A DNA stretch of 64,000 bases from Vibrio sp. SCSIO 43137 (GTDB lineage: Bacteria > Pseudomonadota > Gammaproteobacteria > Enterobacterales > Vibrionaceae): the NCBI RefSeq assembly GCF_028201475.1, contig NZ_CP116383.1, positions 1,178,001-1,242,000 of the forward strand, written 5' to 3'. Below, piece by piece: positions 9,867 to 19,066 of the stretch; within the stretch, counting starts at the first letter, position 1; every line of letters starts with the position of its first letter. Below the pieces are notes generated by a model, which was not told where the DNA came from, did not search any database, and saw only the letters and a program-made list of their open reading frames with translations. Made by a program: the position numbers and the translations under genes.

Positions 9867-11771
9867 ATGAAACATCTCGGATTAAAAAAAATACTAGTCT
9901 TATCAGTGGTATTACTGGTGAGTTTATCGGTGACTATTTCCAGCTTAATCTTGTATTCACAGGAAGAAAAAGCGTTAACTGATTCAATCATAAGCGAAAG
10001 TCAGGGGTTTGCTAAGGCTAAAGCTGCGATTGTAGAAACAATGATTAATGAAAAAGTAGGAGGCATCAATAAGCTGGCTGATCAGTTTCGTTTTAAACAA
10101 CTAAAGGGAAATGAGGCTGACATTATTGAGCAAACTAAGTTCTTAGCGAATGCAATGAATCTGAATAGTGCAGTTTTGGCTTTTGAATCAGGTGATGCCT
10201 ATTGGAATCAGAGTGCGGCAGACTGGCCGGACAATAAGTTCAATGGTGATGTTAAGCAGAGGAAATGGTATCAGGAAGGACGACGCGCTGAAGATGTAAC
10301 TGTGACTGAGCCTTATATGGGATCAGGAAGCAGCTACTGGCTGACCATTATCGAAAAGATCAAAGGAGGGACAATTTCGGTAGATATGAAACTGGAGTTT
10401 CTTAATGATCTTGTCGCAGTAGCGGCTGATTTTCCCGGAGCGACTGCTGTAATACTCAATCAGGATACAACCGTATTGGCATCTTCACTGGGAGATCTTA
10501 AGGTTGGAAACACTGCGAACTCCTATGTTTGGTTTCGGGATATTGTTGCTGAAGTGGTGAACAACAAAAGTACAGTTATTGACTATCAGTACAACAGTGA
10601 AGAAAAAATTCTTTTCTCTTACCGCATAAATGCCGGAGATAAGAACTGGTATTTCGCCATAGGACTGGACAGAGCCGTGGCATTTGAAAAGCTGGAAGAA
10701 TCGAAAAACAACGCAATAATGGTTGTTCTACTGTCGGCCATAGTGAGCGCATTAATTGCATTTGCCTTGATACATGTTTTATACAGACCGATTCTGGCTC
10801 TGAAAGAGACAATATCTGGTTTATCTCAGGGAGACGGTGATTTGACGCAAAGATTACAAGTTACATCTAATGACGAGCTTGGAGAGATTTCGCAGGGAGT
10901 AAACCTGTTTATCGAAAGCTTACAAAACATGATGATAGAGATACAGATAGCTTCGACAAAGTTACAGTCTAATGTAGGACTTATGCGAGAGCAGTCTGAG
11001 AGGAACAGTTCCATTCTTCAGGGGCATGTGTCTGAGACGGAGCAGATTGTTACTGCTATTGAAGAAATGAACGCCACAGCAAGTGCGATGGCAACAGATG
11101 CTGCAAATACTGCCAGCCTGACAAATCAGGCAAACGAGACAAGTTATGAGTCTCGTGTAACGGTAGAAAGATCACAACAAACAGTATCAACACTGATTTC
11201 AGACGTGGAAGAATCTTCAGATAACGTACAGAAGATGAATGATGAAACACAGAGTATAAATGCTATTTTGGCAGTTATAGGAGATATCGCTGAACAAACC
11301 AACCTGCTTGCCCTGAATGCAGCAATAGAAGCAGCGCGGGCAGGAGAGCAAGGGCGCGGATTTGCGGTTGTTGCCGATGAGGTGCGTAATCTGGCCAGCA
11401 GAACAAAAGACAGCACAGAAGAGGTCGAAGTTGCCCTGAACCGATTGGTAAAAGGTTCTCAGGCTGTTGTTGAATCGATGGAAAATACTAAACATCGTTG
11501 TAAAGAGACAGCGGAAGAGTCGGGCAACGTAGCGGATAGTTTAGGGACGATGACAAGCTATGTTGATGAGATAAATAACCTGAGTACCCAAATTGCAACA
11601 GCAGCTGAAGAGCAGAGTAGTGTTACTCAGGAGCTTAGCCGGAATATGTCAACAATTAACGAAATAGTCGGAGAGCTGGATAGTAATGGACATCAGGCCC
11701 TTGCCAGTGCAGAAGAGATTGCTGACATTAACAATCAACTGTCAGAGATAGTAGCCCGATTTAAGTTGTAA
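9867..11771 (+). CDS. Methyl-accepting chemotaxis protein
   Basis: Inner-membrane chemoreceptor that passes ligand binding to CheA/CheW. The ATG at 9867 is preferred over the in-frame TTG at 9861, giving 634 residues. Order: first membrane helix (about 7-28), a periplasmic sensor (about 30-280) with the [17 protein letters not shown] stretch typical of Cache domains, a second helix (about 285-308), a HAMP domain, then the signalling domain. Its hairpin tip carries the conserved [20 protein letters not shown] motif and [13 protein letters not shown]. There is no C-terminal CheR-binding pentapeptide. A strong terminator follows at 11799. The ligand cannot be told from sequence. Confidence 0.93.
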   Translation: MKHLGLKKILVLSVVLLVSLSVTISSLILYSQEEKALTDSIISESQGFAKAKAAIVETMINEKVGGINKLADQFRFKQLKGNEADIIEQTKFLANAMNLNSAVLAFESGDAYWNQSAADWPDNKFNGDVKQRKWYQEGRRAEDVTVTEPYMGSGSSYWLTIIEKIKGGTISVDMKLEFLNDLVAVAADFPGATAVILNQDTTVLASSLGDLKVGNTANSYVWFRDIVAEVVNNKSTVIDYQYNSEEKILFSYRINAGDKNWYFAIGLDRAVAFEKLEESKNNAIMVVLLSAIVSALIAFALIHVLYRPILALKETISGLSQGDGDLTQRLQVTSNDELGEISQGVNLFIESLQNMMIEIQIASTKLQSNVGLMREQSERNSSILQGHVSETEQIVTAIEEMNATASAMATDAANTASLTNQANETSYESRVTVERSQQTVSTLISDVEESSDNVQKMNDETQSINAILAVIGDIAEQTNLLALNAAIEAARAGEQGRGFAVVADEVRNLASRTKDSTEEVEVALNRLVKGSQAVVESMENTKHRCKETAEESGNVADSLGTMTSYVDEINNLSTQIATAAEEQSSVTQELSRNMSTINEIVGELDSNGHQALASAEEIADINNQLSEIVARFKL

Positions 11772-11798
11772 AATGACGGTGAGATAACAGCAAATAAA

Positions 11799-11837
11799 AA
11801 AGGGCTTTCCGGCAGTGTGGAAAGCCCTTTCGTTTTT
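11799..11837. terminator. Bidirectional intrinsic terminator
   Basis: A perfect 12-bp stem, AAAGGGCTTTCC at 11799-11810 with GGAAAGCCCTTT at 11819-11830, is closed by an 8-base loop. It is flanked by an A run on the left and CGTTTTT on the right. It can end both the chemoreceptor gene and the convergent minus-strand operon. Confidence 0.92.
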
Positions 11838-11850
11838 AACTTTGGCTAAC

Positions 11851-12222
11851 TTATGTTGCCTGATAATGAGCGGCTATCAGCACAGCAGCAATAACCAGCT
11901 CCAGCAATAGAGGCGGGATAACGGCTTTATCTGCCCCATCCAATACAAGGCCGACCACGCGGCCGATAGCGACGGCCAGCATCATAATGGCGACGGGAAT
12001 GTAACCAAGAGTCTGGCTGGTGATCTGACTAAACATCAACATAGTGACCGCTGCCAGAAAAAAGCCGCCGATAACGGAGCGAACTGTGTTCATTCCAGCC
12101 TTGCCCACTGGCTCCAGTGCAAAATTAGCCAGCATCTTTTTTGGGGCAAACATGGACATAACACCCAACATGGTAAGCATAAAAGTGGTCAGTATGACCA
12201 GTATCTGTAGAGTAAACTGCAT
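11851..12222 (-). CDS. Small four-helix membrane protein, DUF4345-like
   Basis: A 123-residue protein made almost entirely of four hydrophobic helices, near residues 5-24, 48-65, 70-90 and 100-120. The segment APKKMLANFALEPVGKAGMNTVRSVIGGFF resembles the DUF4345/YiaA-type small membrane family, whose function is unknown. It lies 31 bases after the short-chain dehydrogenase gene on the same strand, so the two form an operon that is probably controlled by the divergent LysR regulator at 13293. The family name is a recollection of pattern, not a search result. Confidence 0.75.
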   Translation of the reverse strand: MQFTLQILVILTTFMLTMLGVMSMFAPKKMLANFALEPVGKAGMNTVRSVIGGFFLAAVTMLMFSQITSQTLGYIPVAIMMLAVAIGRVVGLVLDGADKAVIPPLLLELVIAAVLIAAHYQAT

Positions 12223-12253
12223 AGTTTTTTCCTTTTAATAACTGACTGAGTAA

Positions 12254-13177
12254 TTATGAGAACTGCTCTATGGCAAAGCGGGCATTATCTTGCGCCTGTT
12301 TGTCGCCAAAAGCGGGTTCAATAAACACCTGATCGACTACCGGACCAGTTGGTGCGCCCTGACGGCTGGCGTAGAAGCTGCCGCTTTCGAATCTGGGATC
12401 AAACAGGCCGTCAACATAGCGTTTTGCGCCTTTCTCAACACTGTGCATCATGCCCAGAATCGGCATAAACAGGCCACCGATATACTTAAAGAACAACTTC
12501 TTAGCAAAGGGCAGATCATCCGCGCCGTTAGTGCCTGTTGTGCCGCCGGGGCTCATGGTGACGAAACGGATATGAGGATACTGGCGTGCCATGGATGACA
12601 TCCAGAGGGTGGCGGTCAGTTTAATTGTGCCGTAGACGGTCATAAGGTCAGCGTTAGCGGCGAATCTGCTACCGTTAGCAACCGAGGTAAATTCATCTTT
12701 TGAGTAATTAACTAAATCTGGTTTAGCGACGCCCATTTTAGGAACGCCACGGGCAGTCTCTGAACCGGCGTAAAGCACTGTAGAAGTAATCATCTGACGC
12801 TTTAGCAGCTCATCAACAAAAATAGTGTGGCCTAGTACATTGGCGGCAAAAATAGTGGTTACGCCATCTTTGGTCAGTGAGTTGGGTGTTTTACCTCCGG
12901 AACCACCAGCGTTGAGAATCACTGCGTCTATCGGCGCATTAAGGTTTTTAACTGCGTTGCGTACCGACTGAGAATCAGACACATCAATGATCACAATCTC
13001 AAAAATGTCCTTACCTGTCCGGGCAACCAGCTTTGATTTGGCTGTTTCGGCTTTGGCAAGGTTGCGGCAACCTAAATAAATCTTCTTGATACCTTTCTGC
13101 TCAGCCAGTTGGCGTGCAGATTCAAAACCCAGTCCGGCGTTTGCACCGGTAATAAAAACAGTCTGAATAGAACTCAT
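12254..13177 (-). CDS. Short-chain dehydrogenase/reductase
   Basis: A 307-residue cytoplasmic NAD(P)-dependent oxidoreductase of the SDR superfamily. The N-terminus carries the cofactor motif TGANAGLG at about 10-17. The NAG-type motif reads VILNAGGSGG near 88. The active-site YxxxK is present as VYGTIKLTA near 180. Length and layout resemble the light-dependent protochlorophyllide reductase/WW-domain oxidoreductase branch of SDRs, but the substrate is unknown. A good ribosome site (AGGAGAG) precedes the ATG at 13177. It is first in an operon with the small membrane protein and divergent from a LysR gene 115 bases away. Confidence 0.9.
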   Translation of the reverse strand: MSSIQTVFITGANAGLGFESARQLAEQKGIKKIYLGCRNLAKAETAKSKLVARTGKDIFEIVIIDVSDSQSVRNAVKNLNAPIDAVILNAGGSGGKTPNSLTKDGVTTIFAANVLGHTIFVDELLKRQMITSTVLYAGSETARGVPKMGVAKPDLVNYSKDEFTSVANGSRFAANADLMTVYGTIKLTATLWMSSMARQYPHIRFVTMSPGGTTGTNGADDLPFAKKLFFKYIGGLFMPILGMMHSVEKGAKRYVDGLFDPRFESGSFYASRQGAPTGPVVDQVFIEPAFGDKQAQDNARFAIEQFS

Positions 13178-13292
13178 CTCTCTCTCCTAAGGTGTGACTG
13201 AACAAGTGAGATAAAATTAACATGGTTGAAAAATGTGTTGTATCCGGGTAAAAGTGAACATTGTGTTTCAAAAATGAACCAAGGTAAGCAGC

Positions 13293-14225
13293 ATGTCGGG
13301 AAGTGAAAGCCACGCATTTAACTGGGATGATCTGAAATTTTTTCTAGCCGTAGTCCGCACTGGAACGTTGAGGGGCGGGGCAGAGAGTATTCATGTTAAT
13401 CACACCACAATGACCCGCCGTCTATCTGTGATGGAAGAGCGTATCGGCAGCCGTCTGTTTGATCGTTCTAAACAGGGGCTGGTGCTAACTCAGCTCGGTG
13501 AAGAACTTCTGCCTTATGCTGAAAGGGTGGAAGAGGAGATGACCTCGGCATCACGTATGATTGTCGGCAGGGATGCAGAACCCAAAGGGACAGTTTACCT
13601 GTCAATGCCTCACGGACTGGCGATGACCTCAATAATGGATGATCTCACCGCCTTTTCACAACGCTACCCCGAGATCACCCTTAACCTGCAGTTTGGTAAT
13701 GAGATTGCTGATCTGACCCGACGTGAAGCGGATGTTTCTATCCGTATAGCAGACAGTGTAAGTGGCGATATCGTCGGGCGAAGGCTGGTGCAGATGTCTC
13801 AGGCAGCCTATTGCACAAGAGAGTATGCGCAGAAGATACAAAATAATGGCGGAGAAGGGCTGCACTTTATCGGCTGGCATGAACCGGAAGGTGAAACCTC
13901 TTCAAAGTGGCTGCGCCAGAGTTACTATCCCAAAGCGCAGTTAAAACACAGAGTGTCTGAACTGGTACCTTTAATTACGCTTGCAGCCTCCGGATTGGGC
14001 ATGGCCTATCTGGCCTGTAACCTTGGTGACCGGCATCCTGATCTGGTGCGGGCTCCGTTTCAGAAGCCTCTACCTTACCGCAGCATGTGGTTACTGCTGC
14101 ACCGGGATTTGCGCCGTACTGCCCGGATACGCTGTCTGGTGGATTTCCTCGCCGAGCGGATTCAGTCAAGAGAGAACGAGTTCTGGGTGGCTGAAACCGT
14201 TAACTCGGCTCCGGCAGGTTCTTAA
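13293..14225 (+). CDS. LysR-family transcriptional regulator
   Basis: A 310-residue DNA-binding regulator. Residues about 8-70 form the winged helix-turn-helix (NWDDLKFFLAVVRTGTLRGG, then HTTMTRRLSVMEERIG), followed by a helical linker and a periplasmic-binding-like effector domain. LysR proteins usually control the neighbouring divergent gene, so the SDR/membrane-protein operon is the likely target; the shared 115-base gap would hold the operator. The end overlaps a possible small antisense ORF (14200-14409). Effector unknown. Confidence 0.9.
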   Translation: MSGSESHAFNWDDLKFFLAVVRTGTLRGGAESIHVNHTTMTRRLSVMEERIGSRLFDRSKQGLVLTQLGEELLPYAERVEEEMTSASRMIVGRDAEPKGTVYLSMPHGLAMTSIMDDLTAFSQRYPEITLNLQFGNEIADLTRREADVSIRIADSVSGDIVGRRLVQMSQAAYCTREYAQKIQNNGGEGLHFIGWHEPEGETSSKWLRQSYYPKAQLKHRVSELVPLITLAASGLGMAYLACNLGDRHPDLVRAPFQKPLPYRSMWLLLHRDLRRTARIRCLVDFLAERIQSRENEFWVAETVNSAPAGS

Positions 14226-14409
14226 CTCTTCTACTCCGCAAGCGGGTTGGAGAGCAAAGTACTTTTAAGGAGAAAGACTTCAGTCCTGCACAACATCCTG
14301 CAACAGCTTTAAGCTGAGCGTAAAAGCGGAAAATATCATCGGATCCAAACTCCTGATAAAACTGTTGCTCTTTGTCTGCTTGTCTTAATCGTTTTGATTC
14401 AGTTTTCAT
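14200..14409 (-). CDS. Possible small protein, 69 residues
   Basis: A short ORF read leftwards from 14409. A strong ribosome site (GGGGA) sits about 6 bases before the ATG. The product begins MKTESKRLRQADKEQQFYQE and has a charged, helical first half and a basic C-terminus with two adjacent cysteines. It overlaps the last 26 bases of the LysR gene. I know no homologue. It could equally be the 5' remnant of a longer gene. Divergence from the next LysR gene (14535) would fit a regulated target. Confidence 0.4.
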   Translation of the reverse strand: MKTESKRLRQADKEQQFYQEFGSDDIFRFYAQLKAVAGCCAGLKSFSLKVLCSPTRLRSRRVKNLPEPS

Positions 14410-14534
14410 TTTGTTTCCCCGTCAATTGTGATGCAAGGGCGTATTGCCAGTCGAGGTTGTTGACACAGACAAGGATTACAGGTGAAGCTTGTTTCATCAA
14501 TAAAATGAAATGGTAAGGCCTTTTCATAAATGAA

Positions 14535-15356
14535 ATGACTGAGGTGAGTGAAGTGAGTGTCGACTGGAGTGATCTACAACTTTTTCTTAGTGTTGCAAGG
14601 GAAGGAGGATTATCAGCAGCGGCAAAATCCTGTAACCGGAGCCCTGCTACGCTGGGACGAAGGATGATTGCCCTTGAGCAGAGCTTAGGCAGGGAGTTGT
14701 TTAAACGGCATGATCGCGGTTATGAGTTGCTGGCTGAGGGAAAAACACTTCTTGACGGTTTAACCGCAATAGAATCGGATATCGCAAAGCTGGTTCAGCC
14801 TGCGACTGAGCAACAAAAACCGCTTGTTAAGATATCTGCAGGTACATGGACAACCCAGCGGCTGATTGAAAATGTGGATAAGCTTTCAGCGACGTTAAAT
14901 GATGCCCGCTTGCGTTTTATTTCTACGGAGCAAACCTTAGATATTTCACACCGGGAAGTTGTCATCGGGATAAGAAATCAGCGGCCAGTTGAAGAGCATT
15001 TGGTCTGTCGCAGGCTTAAACGAGTGGAGTTTGCCCCTTATGCCGTTGATGCTTCAATACAGCACTGGATAAAAGTGCTGGCGGATGTTCCTTCCGGCAG
15101 ATGGCTGGATGAACATATAGGAACTAATGCGATTTGTGAGGTTAGCGTGCCCCGCAATAGTCTGGATTTAGCCTTGGCCGGACAAGGTATTGCACTATTA
15201 CCAACTTTTATCGGGGATGAACAACCTAAGCTGCAAAGGGTGGGGAAGGTAATTGAAACCCTAAGCCATGATCAATGGTTGGTTACTCATCATGAAGACA
15301 GGTATTTGCCTGAGGTTCGAAACTTAATTAGTCAGCTCGGACAGATTCTGGGATAA
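14535..15356 (+). CDS. LysR-family transcriptional regulator
   Basis: A 273-residue LysR regulator, slightly short for the family. The winged helix-turn-helix occupies about 8-66 (VDWSDLQLFLSVAREGGLSA, RSPATLGRRMIALEQSLG). The C-terminal effector domain is reduced; SVPRNSLDLALAGQGIALLP is the typical hinge segment near the end. The stop is 9 bases before the nucleotidyltransferase-like gene, so the two are probably one transcript ending at the terminator at 15929. Effector and targets are unknown; the small ORF at 14409 is the divergent neighbour. Confidence 0.88.
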   Translation: MTEVSEVSVDWSDLQLFLSVAREGGLSAAAKSCNRSPATLGRRMIALEQSLGRELFKRHDRGYELLAEGKTLLDGLTAIESDIAKLVQPATEQQKPLVKISAGTWTTQRLIENVDKLSATLNDARLRFISTEQTLDISHREVVIGIRNQRPVEEHLVCRRLKRVEFAPYAVDASIQHWIKVLADVPSGRWLDEHIGTNAICEVSVPRNSLDLALAGQGIALLPTFIGDEQPKLQRVGKVIETLSHDQWLVTHHEDRYLPEVRNLISQLGQILG

Positions 15357-15365
15357 CAGGGCATT

Positions 15366-15923
15366 ATGGCAAAAGAAGATACTTATCAAACCACCATCAT
15401 CCACTTAGTTTCGCAAGACAAACTGCGTAGTCAGGCGCTTGAAGTTGTTCGTCAGCTTAGTTTGCCGGACTGTTATATCGGCGCGGGTTTTGTGCGTAAT
15501 CTGGTGTGGGATTATCTGCACTCGCGGCAGTCAGCAACCAATCTGAATGATGTAGATGTAGTTTATTTTGACCGGCAGGAGCAGAATCCACAGCAGTATC
15601 TGCTTTATGAACAGCAGCTTAAACAGTTAATGCCGCAGCTAAACTGGCAGGTGCGCAATCAGGCACTGATGCATGTGCGAAATGGCGATAAACCCTACAG
15701 CAGCACATTGGACGCCTTAAGCTACTGGCCGGAGAAAGAGACGGCGGTTGCTATAAGGTTGAGCGATGAAAAGCAGATTGAGTGTATTGCGGCATATGGT
15801 TTTGACAGTCTGTTTCAGGGGCATATCACTTATAACCCGAAACGCAGCAGAGAGGTTTTTCAGCAAAGGGTAGATACAAAGGGCTGGCTGGAGAAGTGGC
15901 CTAAGCTGGAGGTCAGGTATTAA
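15366..15923 (+). CDS. Nucleotidyltransferase-like protein (NTP_transf_6 family)
   Basis: A 185-residue cytoplasmic protein of the small NTP_transf_6 family, a branch of the polymerase-beta-like nucleotidyltransferase fold with no known substrate. The core motif is present as YIGAGFVRNLVWDYLH near 39-54, with NDVDVVYFD near 61-69 supplying the two metal-binding acids. The C-terminus has the family pattern in which YNPKRSREVFQQRVDTKGW precedes WPKL. It follows the LysR gene by 9 bases and is followed by a perfect hairpin terminator. Confidence 0.85.
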   Translation: MAKEDTYQTTIIHLVSQDKLRSQALEVVRQLSLPDCYIGAGFVRNLVWDYLHSRQSATNLNDVDVVYFDRQEQNPQQYLLYEQQLKQLMPQLNWQVRNQALMHVRNGDKPYSSTLDALSYWPEKETAVAIRLSDEKQIECIAAYGFDSLFQGHITYNPKRSREVFQQRVDTKGWLEKWPKLEVRY

Positions 15924-15928
15924 TTAAA

Positions 15929-15957
15929 AGGGGACGCTAACTGCGTCCCCTGATTTT
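15929..15957. terminator. Intrinsic terminator
   Basis: AGGGGACGC at 15929-15937 pairs perfectly with GCGTCCCCT at 15943-15951 around a 5-base loop, followed by GATTTTA. It lies between convergent genes and can serve the LysR/nucleotidyltransferase unit on the plus strand and the RND operon on the minus strand. Confidence 0.85.
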
Positions 15958-15976
15958 ATAGTTCAAAAGCCTTGCT

Positions 15977-18900
15977 TTATGCCTCTTCCAATACCAGTGA
16001 CTCCTCTGCCGGAGCTGGTGCTTTTCGGGTAACAATGCCCAGCAGGATCGGAATCAACAGCAAGGTAACGGCGGTTGCGAACAGTTCACCAAACACCAGC
16101 GATACCGCAGCGGGTTTCAGGTACTGAGCCTGCTCTGCCGTTTCACTCAGCAGTGGCAGCAAACCACATACCGTAGTAATGGTGGTGAGGAATATCGCCC
16201 GTAAACGGCTGGTTCCGGCAGTCACCAGAGCCTGCTTTAGCGGCACTCCGCTGCGGTACTCAGAGTTAAAGCGGGTAATCAGTACCAGCGAGTCATTAAT
16301 CACAATCCCTGTCATGGCCATCATACCGAACATAGAGAGCAGGCTGATAGGCAATCCCATCAGATAGTGGCCGAAAATAGCACCGGCAAAACCGAAAGGT
16401 ATCACCGCCATAATAATAAACGGCTGCCAGTAAGACTTAAGCGGCACAGCAAGCAGGATATAGATGAGCAGAATGGTGAGAACCATAGCGGAACGGAACC
16501 CGCCGGATACTTCGCTAATCTCTTCAAACTCACCACCTGCTTTGATGCGTACACCGGGGTATTGCTGCTGCAAGGTCTCAATGCTTGTGTCTAGCTGCTC
16601 CATGGTTTGCTCAGGAGCCTGAATATCGCGGTTTTGCCGCCAGTAGAGGTTAACAACCTGTTCGCGGTTACGACGGTACAGGGTTTCCGGTACTTGCTCA
16701 TGATGGAAGATCGCAATATCACCAAGTAGAACGCTCTTGCCTTCCGACAGTAATACCGTGCTCTGTTTTAGCTGAGCTAAGGTTTTCTTCTCTGAACGCG
16801 GGTATTTCAGCAGAACTTTGATCTCCTGCCCCTGCTCAAGCAGACGGTGGATCTCCCGCTCACCAAATGCCTCACCGGCAAGTTGTGCCAGCTTATCCTG
16901 CGTCAGACCTAACTGGCGGCCATACTCATTCAGAATCAGACGAATTTGCGGCTGGCCGCTTTTGCCATCGTCATAGACATCAGAAACCCCCGGTAGGGTC
17001 GTCAGCTTGTCTGCTAACTGACTGCTGACACGTTTGGCTAGATCCCTGTCCCGTGATGAAACAGAAATATAAGTTCCGCCTGCAGGGGCTTCAGCCGCAT
17101 TAAACTGAACAGAGTAGGCTCCTTCAATCTCGCCCGACTGACTACGCCAGCTATCTGTCAGCAGGTTAGCAGGCAGGGTACTCAGTGCTTCGCTGGTCAG
17201 CTCCGCCGTTATCTCAATTTCGCCGTAACCGTCAGACCATGCCAACAGGTTGACGATAGGTGGTTCACTTAGCGGATACTCTTGCATCAGGCTCTTTTCA
17301 ACCGCTGTCATAGCGTGTTCCACCTGATCAAGTGCCTTTTTCTGCAATGGCAGGGGAGCACCATCTTCCAGCTCGATTTTCGCAGTAACATAACGACCGG
17401 GAATTTCCGGGAACATGGCACTGCGGATTGTGCCGTTCGACCACATACCGTAAGCCAGAACAATGGCAGCGACAAAACCCAGCAGAGAAGCGAGTTTGTA
17501 ATCCAGCACCTTTTCCAGAGTCGGTTTATAGATGTTCTGATTAAACCAGTCGAGGCCACCCTGAGCCGCAGACTGAATGCGGAATAAAATGCCTTTAGAC
17601 GGCTTGCTTACTGATAGCTGAGCCAGATGCGACGGCAAAATAAACTTACTTTCAATCAGTGAGAACGCCAGAGCAAAGATAACCACCGCAGAGAAGCCAG
17701 CCAGTACTTTGGCAAAGTCGTTATTAATCCACAACATAGGCGAGAAGGCGGCGATAGTAGTCAGCACACCGAATACCGTTGCCACGGATACCGAGTGAAC
17801 ACCATGCCATGCGGCTTTGCGGCCGCTACTCTGTTTGCCACGCTGTTCATGAATGGCTTCGCCCACTACTACGGCGTCGTCCACCAGAATACCCAGCACC
17901 AGAATAAAGCCGAAAAGGGTAATGTCGTTAATGCTGTAGTTAGCCAACTTCATAGCCGCAAGAGTACCGGCGAGGGCAACAGGAATACCGACTGCCACCC
18001 AGAAGGCCAGTTTCACTTCCAGAAAAATACCCAGAAGAATCAATACGATCAACAGCCCCTGCCAGGCATTGTCACCCAGACGGAACAATTGCTCTTCAAT
18101 GTAAGGCGCCATATCCGCCATGGTATCCAGCTCGATATCTGCCGGCAGCAGTTTGCTTTCTTCTTCCAGAGTCTGCTCGATGGCGTCACTCACTTTAAGC
18201 AGGTTATCGGTCTGGCTGGTGCTGACCAGCAGGGCAATGGCATTAATACCGTTATTACGCACAATAGCACCGCTATCTTCGTAGCTGCGGCTCAGTTTGG
18301 CAATATCGCCAAGATACACGGTTCCCGCAGGGCTTGAATCAATAACCAGATTTTTTAGTTTCTGGATATCATCGGCATAACCGTCACCACGGATAACCAT
18401 ACGGCCTTTATCACTGACCAGCTCACCAGTGCGTGATTCCAGTGACATGCTGCTGATTTTTCCGGCCAGATCCTCAAGGCTAAGCCCCAGTTTTTTAAGC
18501 TGTGCAGGGTCTGGTTCAATCAGTAACTGAGGGTCACGGCTGCCCCAGTTCGTTACCTTAGAGATACCGGGATTGTTTTTCAGAGCCTGCTCTACCTGCC
18601 TTGCAACGGGCTGAAGCTCTTCATCACTGCGCGGCCCGGAGACAATGACAAAAGCAGCAAGGTTAGTGAACTCATTGCGCACCACCTGAGGCTTTTCCGC
18701 CTGCTCGGGAAAGCCGTTGATGGCATTAACCCGGTTACGCACATCATCAAGCAGCTTATCCAGATCGGTATCGCTGGTCTTTCGCACGGTAATGCTGGAC
18801 GAGCCGGCACTGGACTGGCTGGTTATCTTCTTAATGCCGGCAACACCGCTGAGAGACTCTTCGATTCGCTGAGTAATACTCTCGTCAATTTGCTTAGCCG

Positions 18901-19066
18901 TACCACCCGGATAAGCGACATTGATACTGATGGAAGAGGGTGCAATCTGCGGAAAAGACTTAACCCGCAACTGACCAAAGGACATCAGGCCGCTGGTAAT
19001 AATAGCCAGCATCAGCAGATTGGCTCCGACCGGGTTATCAATAAACCACTTTGTCAGCCAGCTCAT
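15977..19066 (-). CDS. RND-family efflux pump inner-membrane transporter
   Basis: A 1029-residue resistance-nodulation-division transporter of the hydrophobe/amphiphile (AcrB-like) group, a proton-driven pump that works as a trimer with a periplasmic adaptor and an outer-membrane channel. It has twelve predicted membrane helices and two large periplasmic loops, after helices 1 and 7. The N-terminus WFIDNPVGANLLMLAIITSG and the paired Asp in GILVDDAVVVGEAIHE (proton relay in helix 4, near residue 395) are diagnostic. Its start overlaps the adaptor stop by 4 bases, so the two are translationally coupled. The substrate cannot be told from sequence. Confidence 0.93.
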   Translation of the reverse strand: MSWLTKWFIDNPVGANLLMLAIITSGLMSFGQLRVKSFPQIAPSSISINVAYPGGTAKQIDESITQRIEESLSGVAGIKKITSQSSAGSSSITVRKTSDTDLDKLLDDVRNRVNAINGFPEQAEKPQVVRNEFTNLAAFVIVSGPRSDEELQPVARQVEQALKNNPGISKVTNWGSRDPQLLIEPDPAQLKKLGLSLEDLAGKISSMSLESRTGELVSDKGRMVIRGDGYADDIQKLKNLVIDSSPAGTVYLGDIAKLSRSYEDSGAIVRNNGINAIALLVSTSQTDNLLKVSDAIEQTLEEESKLLPADIELDTMADMAPYIEEQLFRLGDNAWQGLLIVLILLGIFLEVKLAFWVAVGIPVALAGTLAAMKLANYSINDITLFGFILVLGILVDDAVVVGEAIHEQRGKQSSGRKAAWHGVHSVSVATVFGVLTTIAAFSPMLWINNDFAKVLAGFSAVVIFALAFSLIESKFILPSHLAQLSVSKPSKGILFRIQSAAQGGLDWFNQNIYKPTLEKVLDYKLASLLGFVAAIVLAYGMWSNGTIRSAMFPEIPGRYVTAKIELEDGAPLPLQKKALDQVEHAMTAVEKSLMQEYPLSEPPIVNLLAWSDGYGEIEITAELTSEALSTLPANLLTDSWRSQSGEIEGAYSVQFNAAEAPAGGTYISVSSRDRDLAKRVSSQLADKLTTLPGVSDVYDDGKSGQPQIRLILNEYGRQLGLTQDKLAQLAGEAFGEREIHRLLEQGQEIKVLLKYPRSEKKTLAQLKQSTVLLSEGKSVLLGDIAIFHHEQVPETLYRRNREQVVNLYWRQNRDIQAPEQTMEQLDTSIETLQQQYPGVRIKAGGEFEEISEVSGGFRSAMVLTILLIYILLAVPLKSYWQPFIIMAVIPFGFAGAIFGHYLMGLPISLLSMFGMMAMTGIVINDSLVLITRFNSEYRSGVPLKQALVTAGTSRLRAIFLTTITTVCGLLPLLSETAEQAQYLKPAAVSLVFGELFATAVTLLLIPILLGIVTRKAPAPAEESLVLEEA

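Noticed and set aside
9767..9982. A 71-residue plus-strand frame starting before the chemoreceptor gene
   Set aside because: It overlaps the chemoreceptor start in another frame, has no convincing ribosome site and gives low-complexity, non-protein-like sequence after the overlap.
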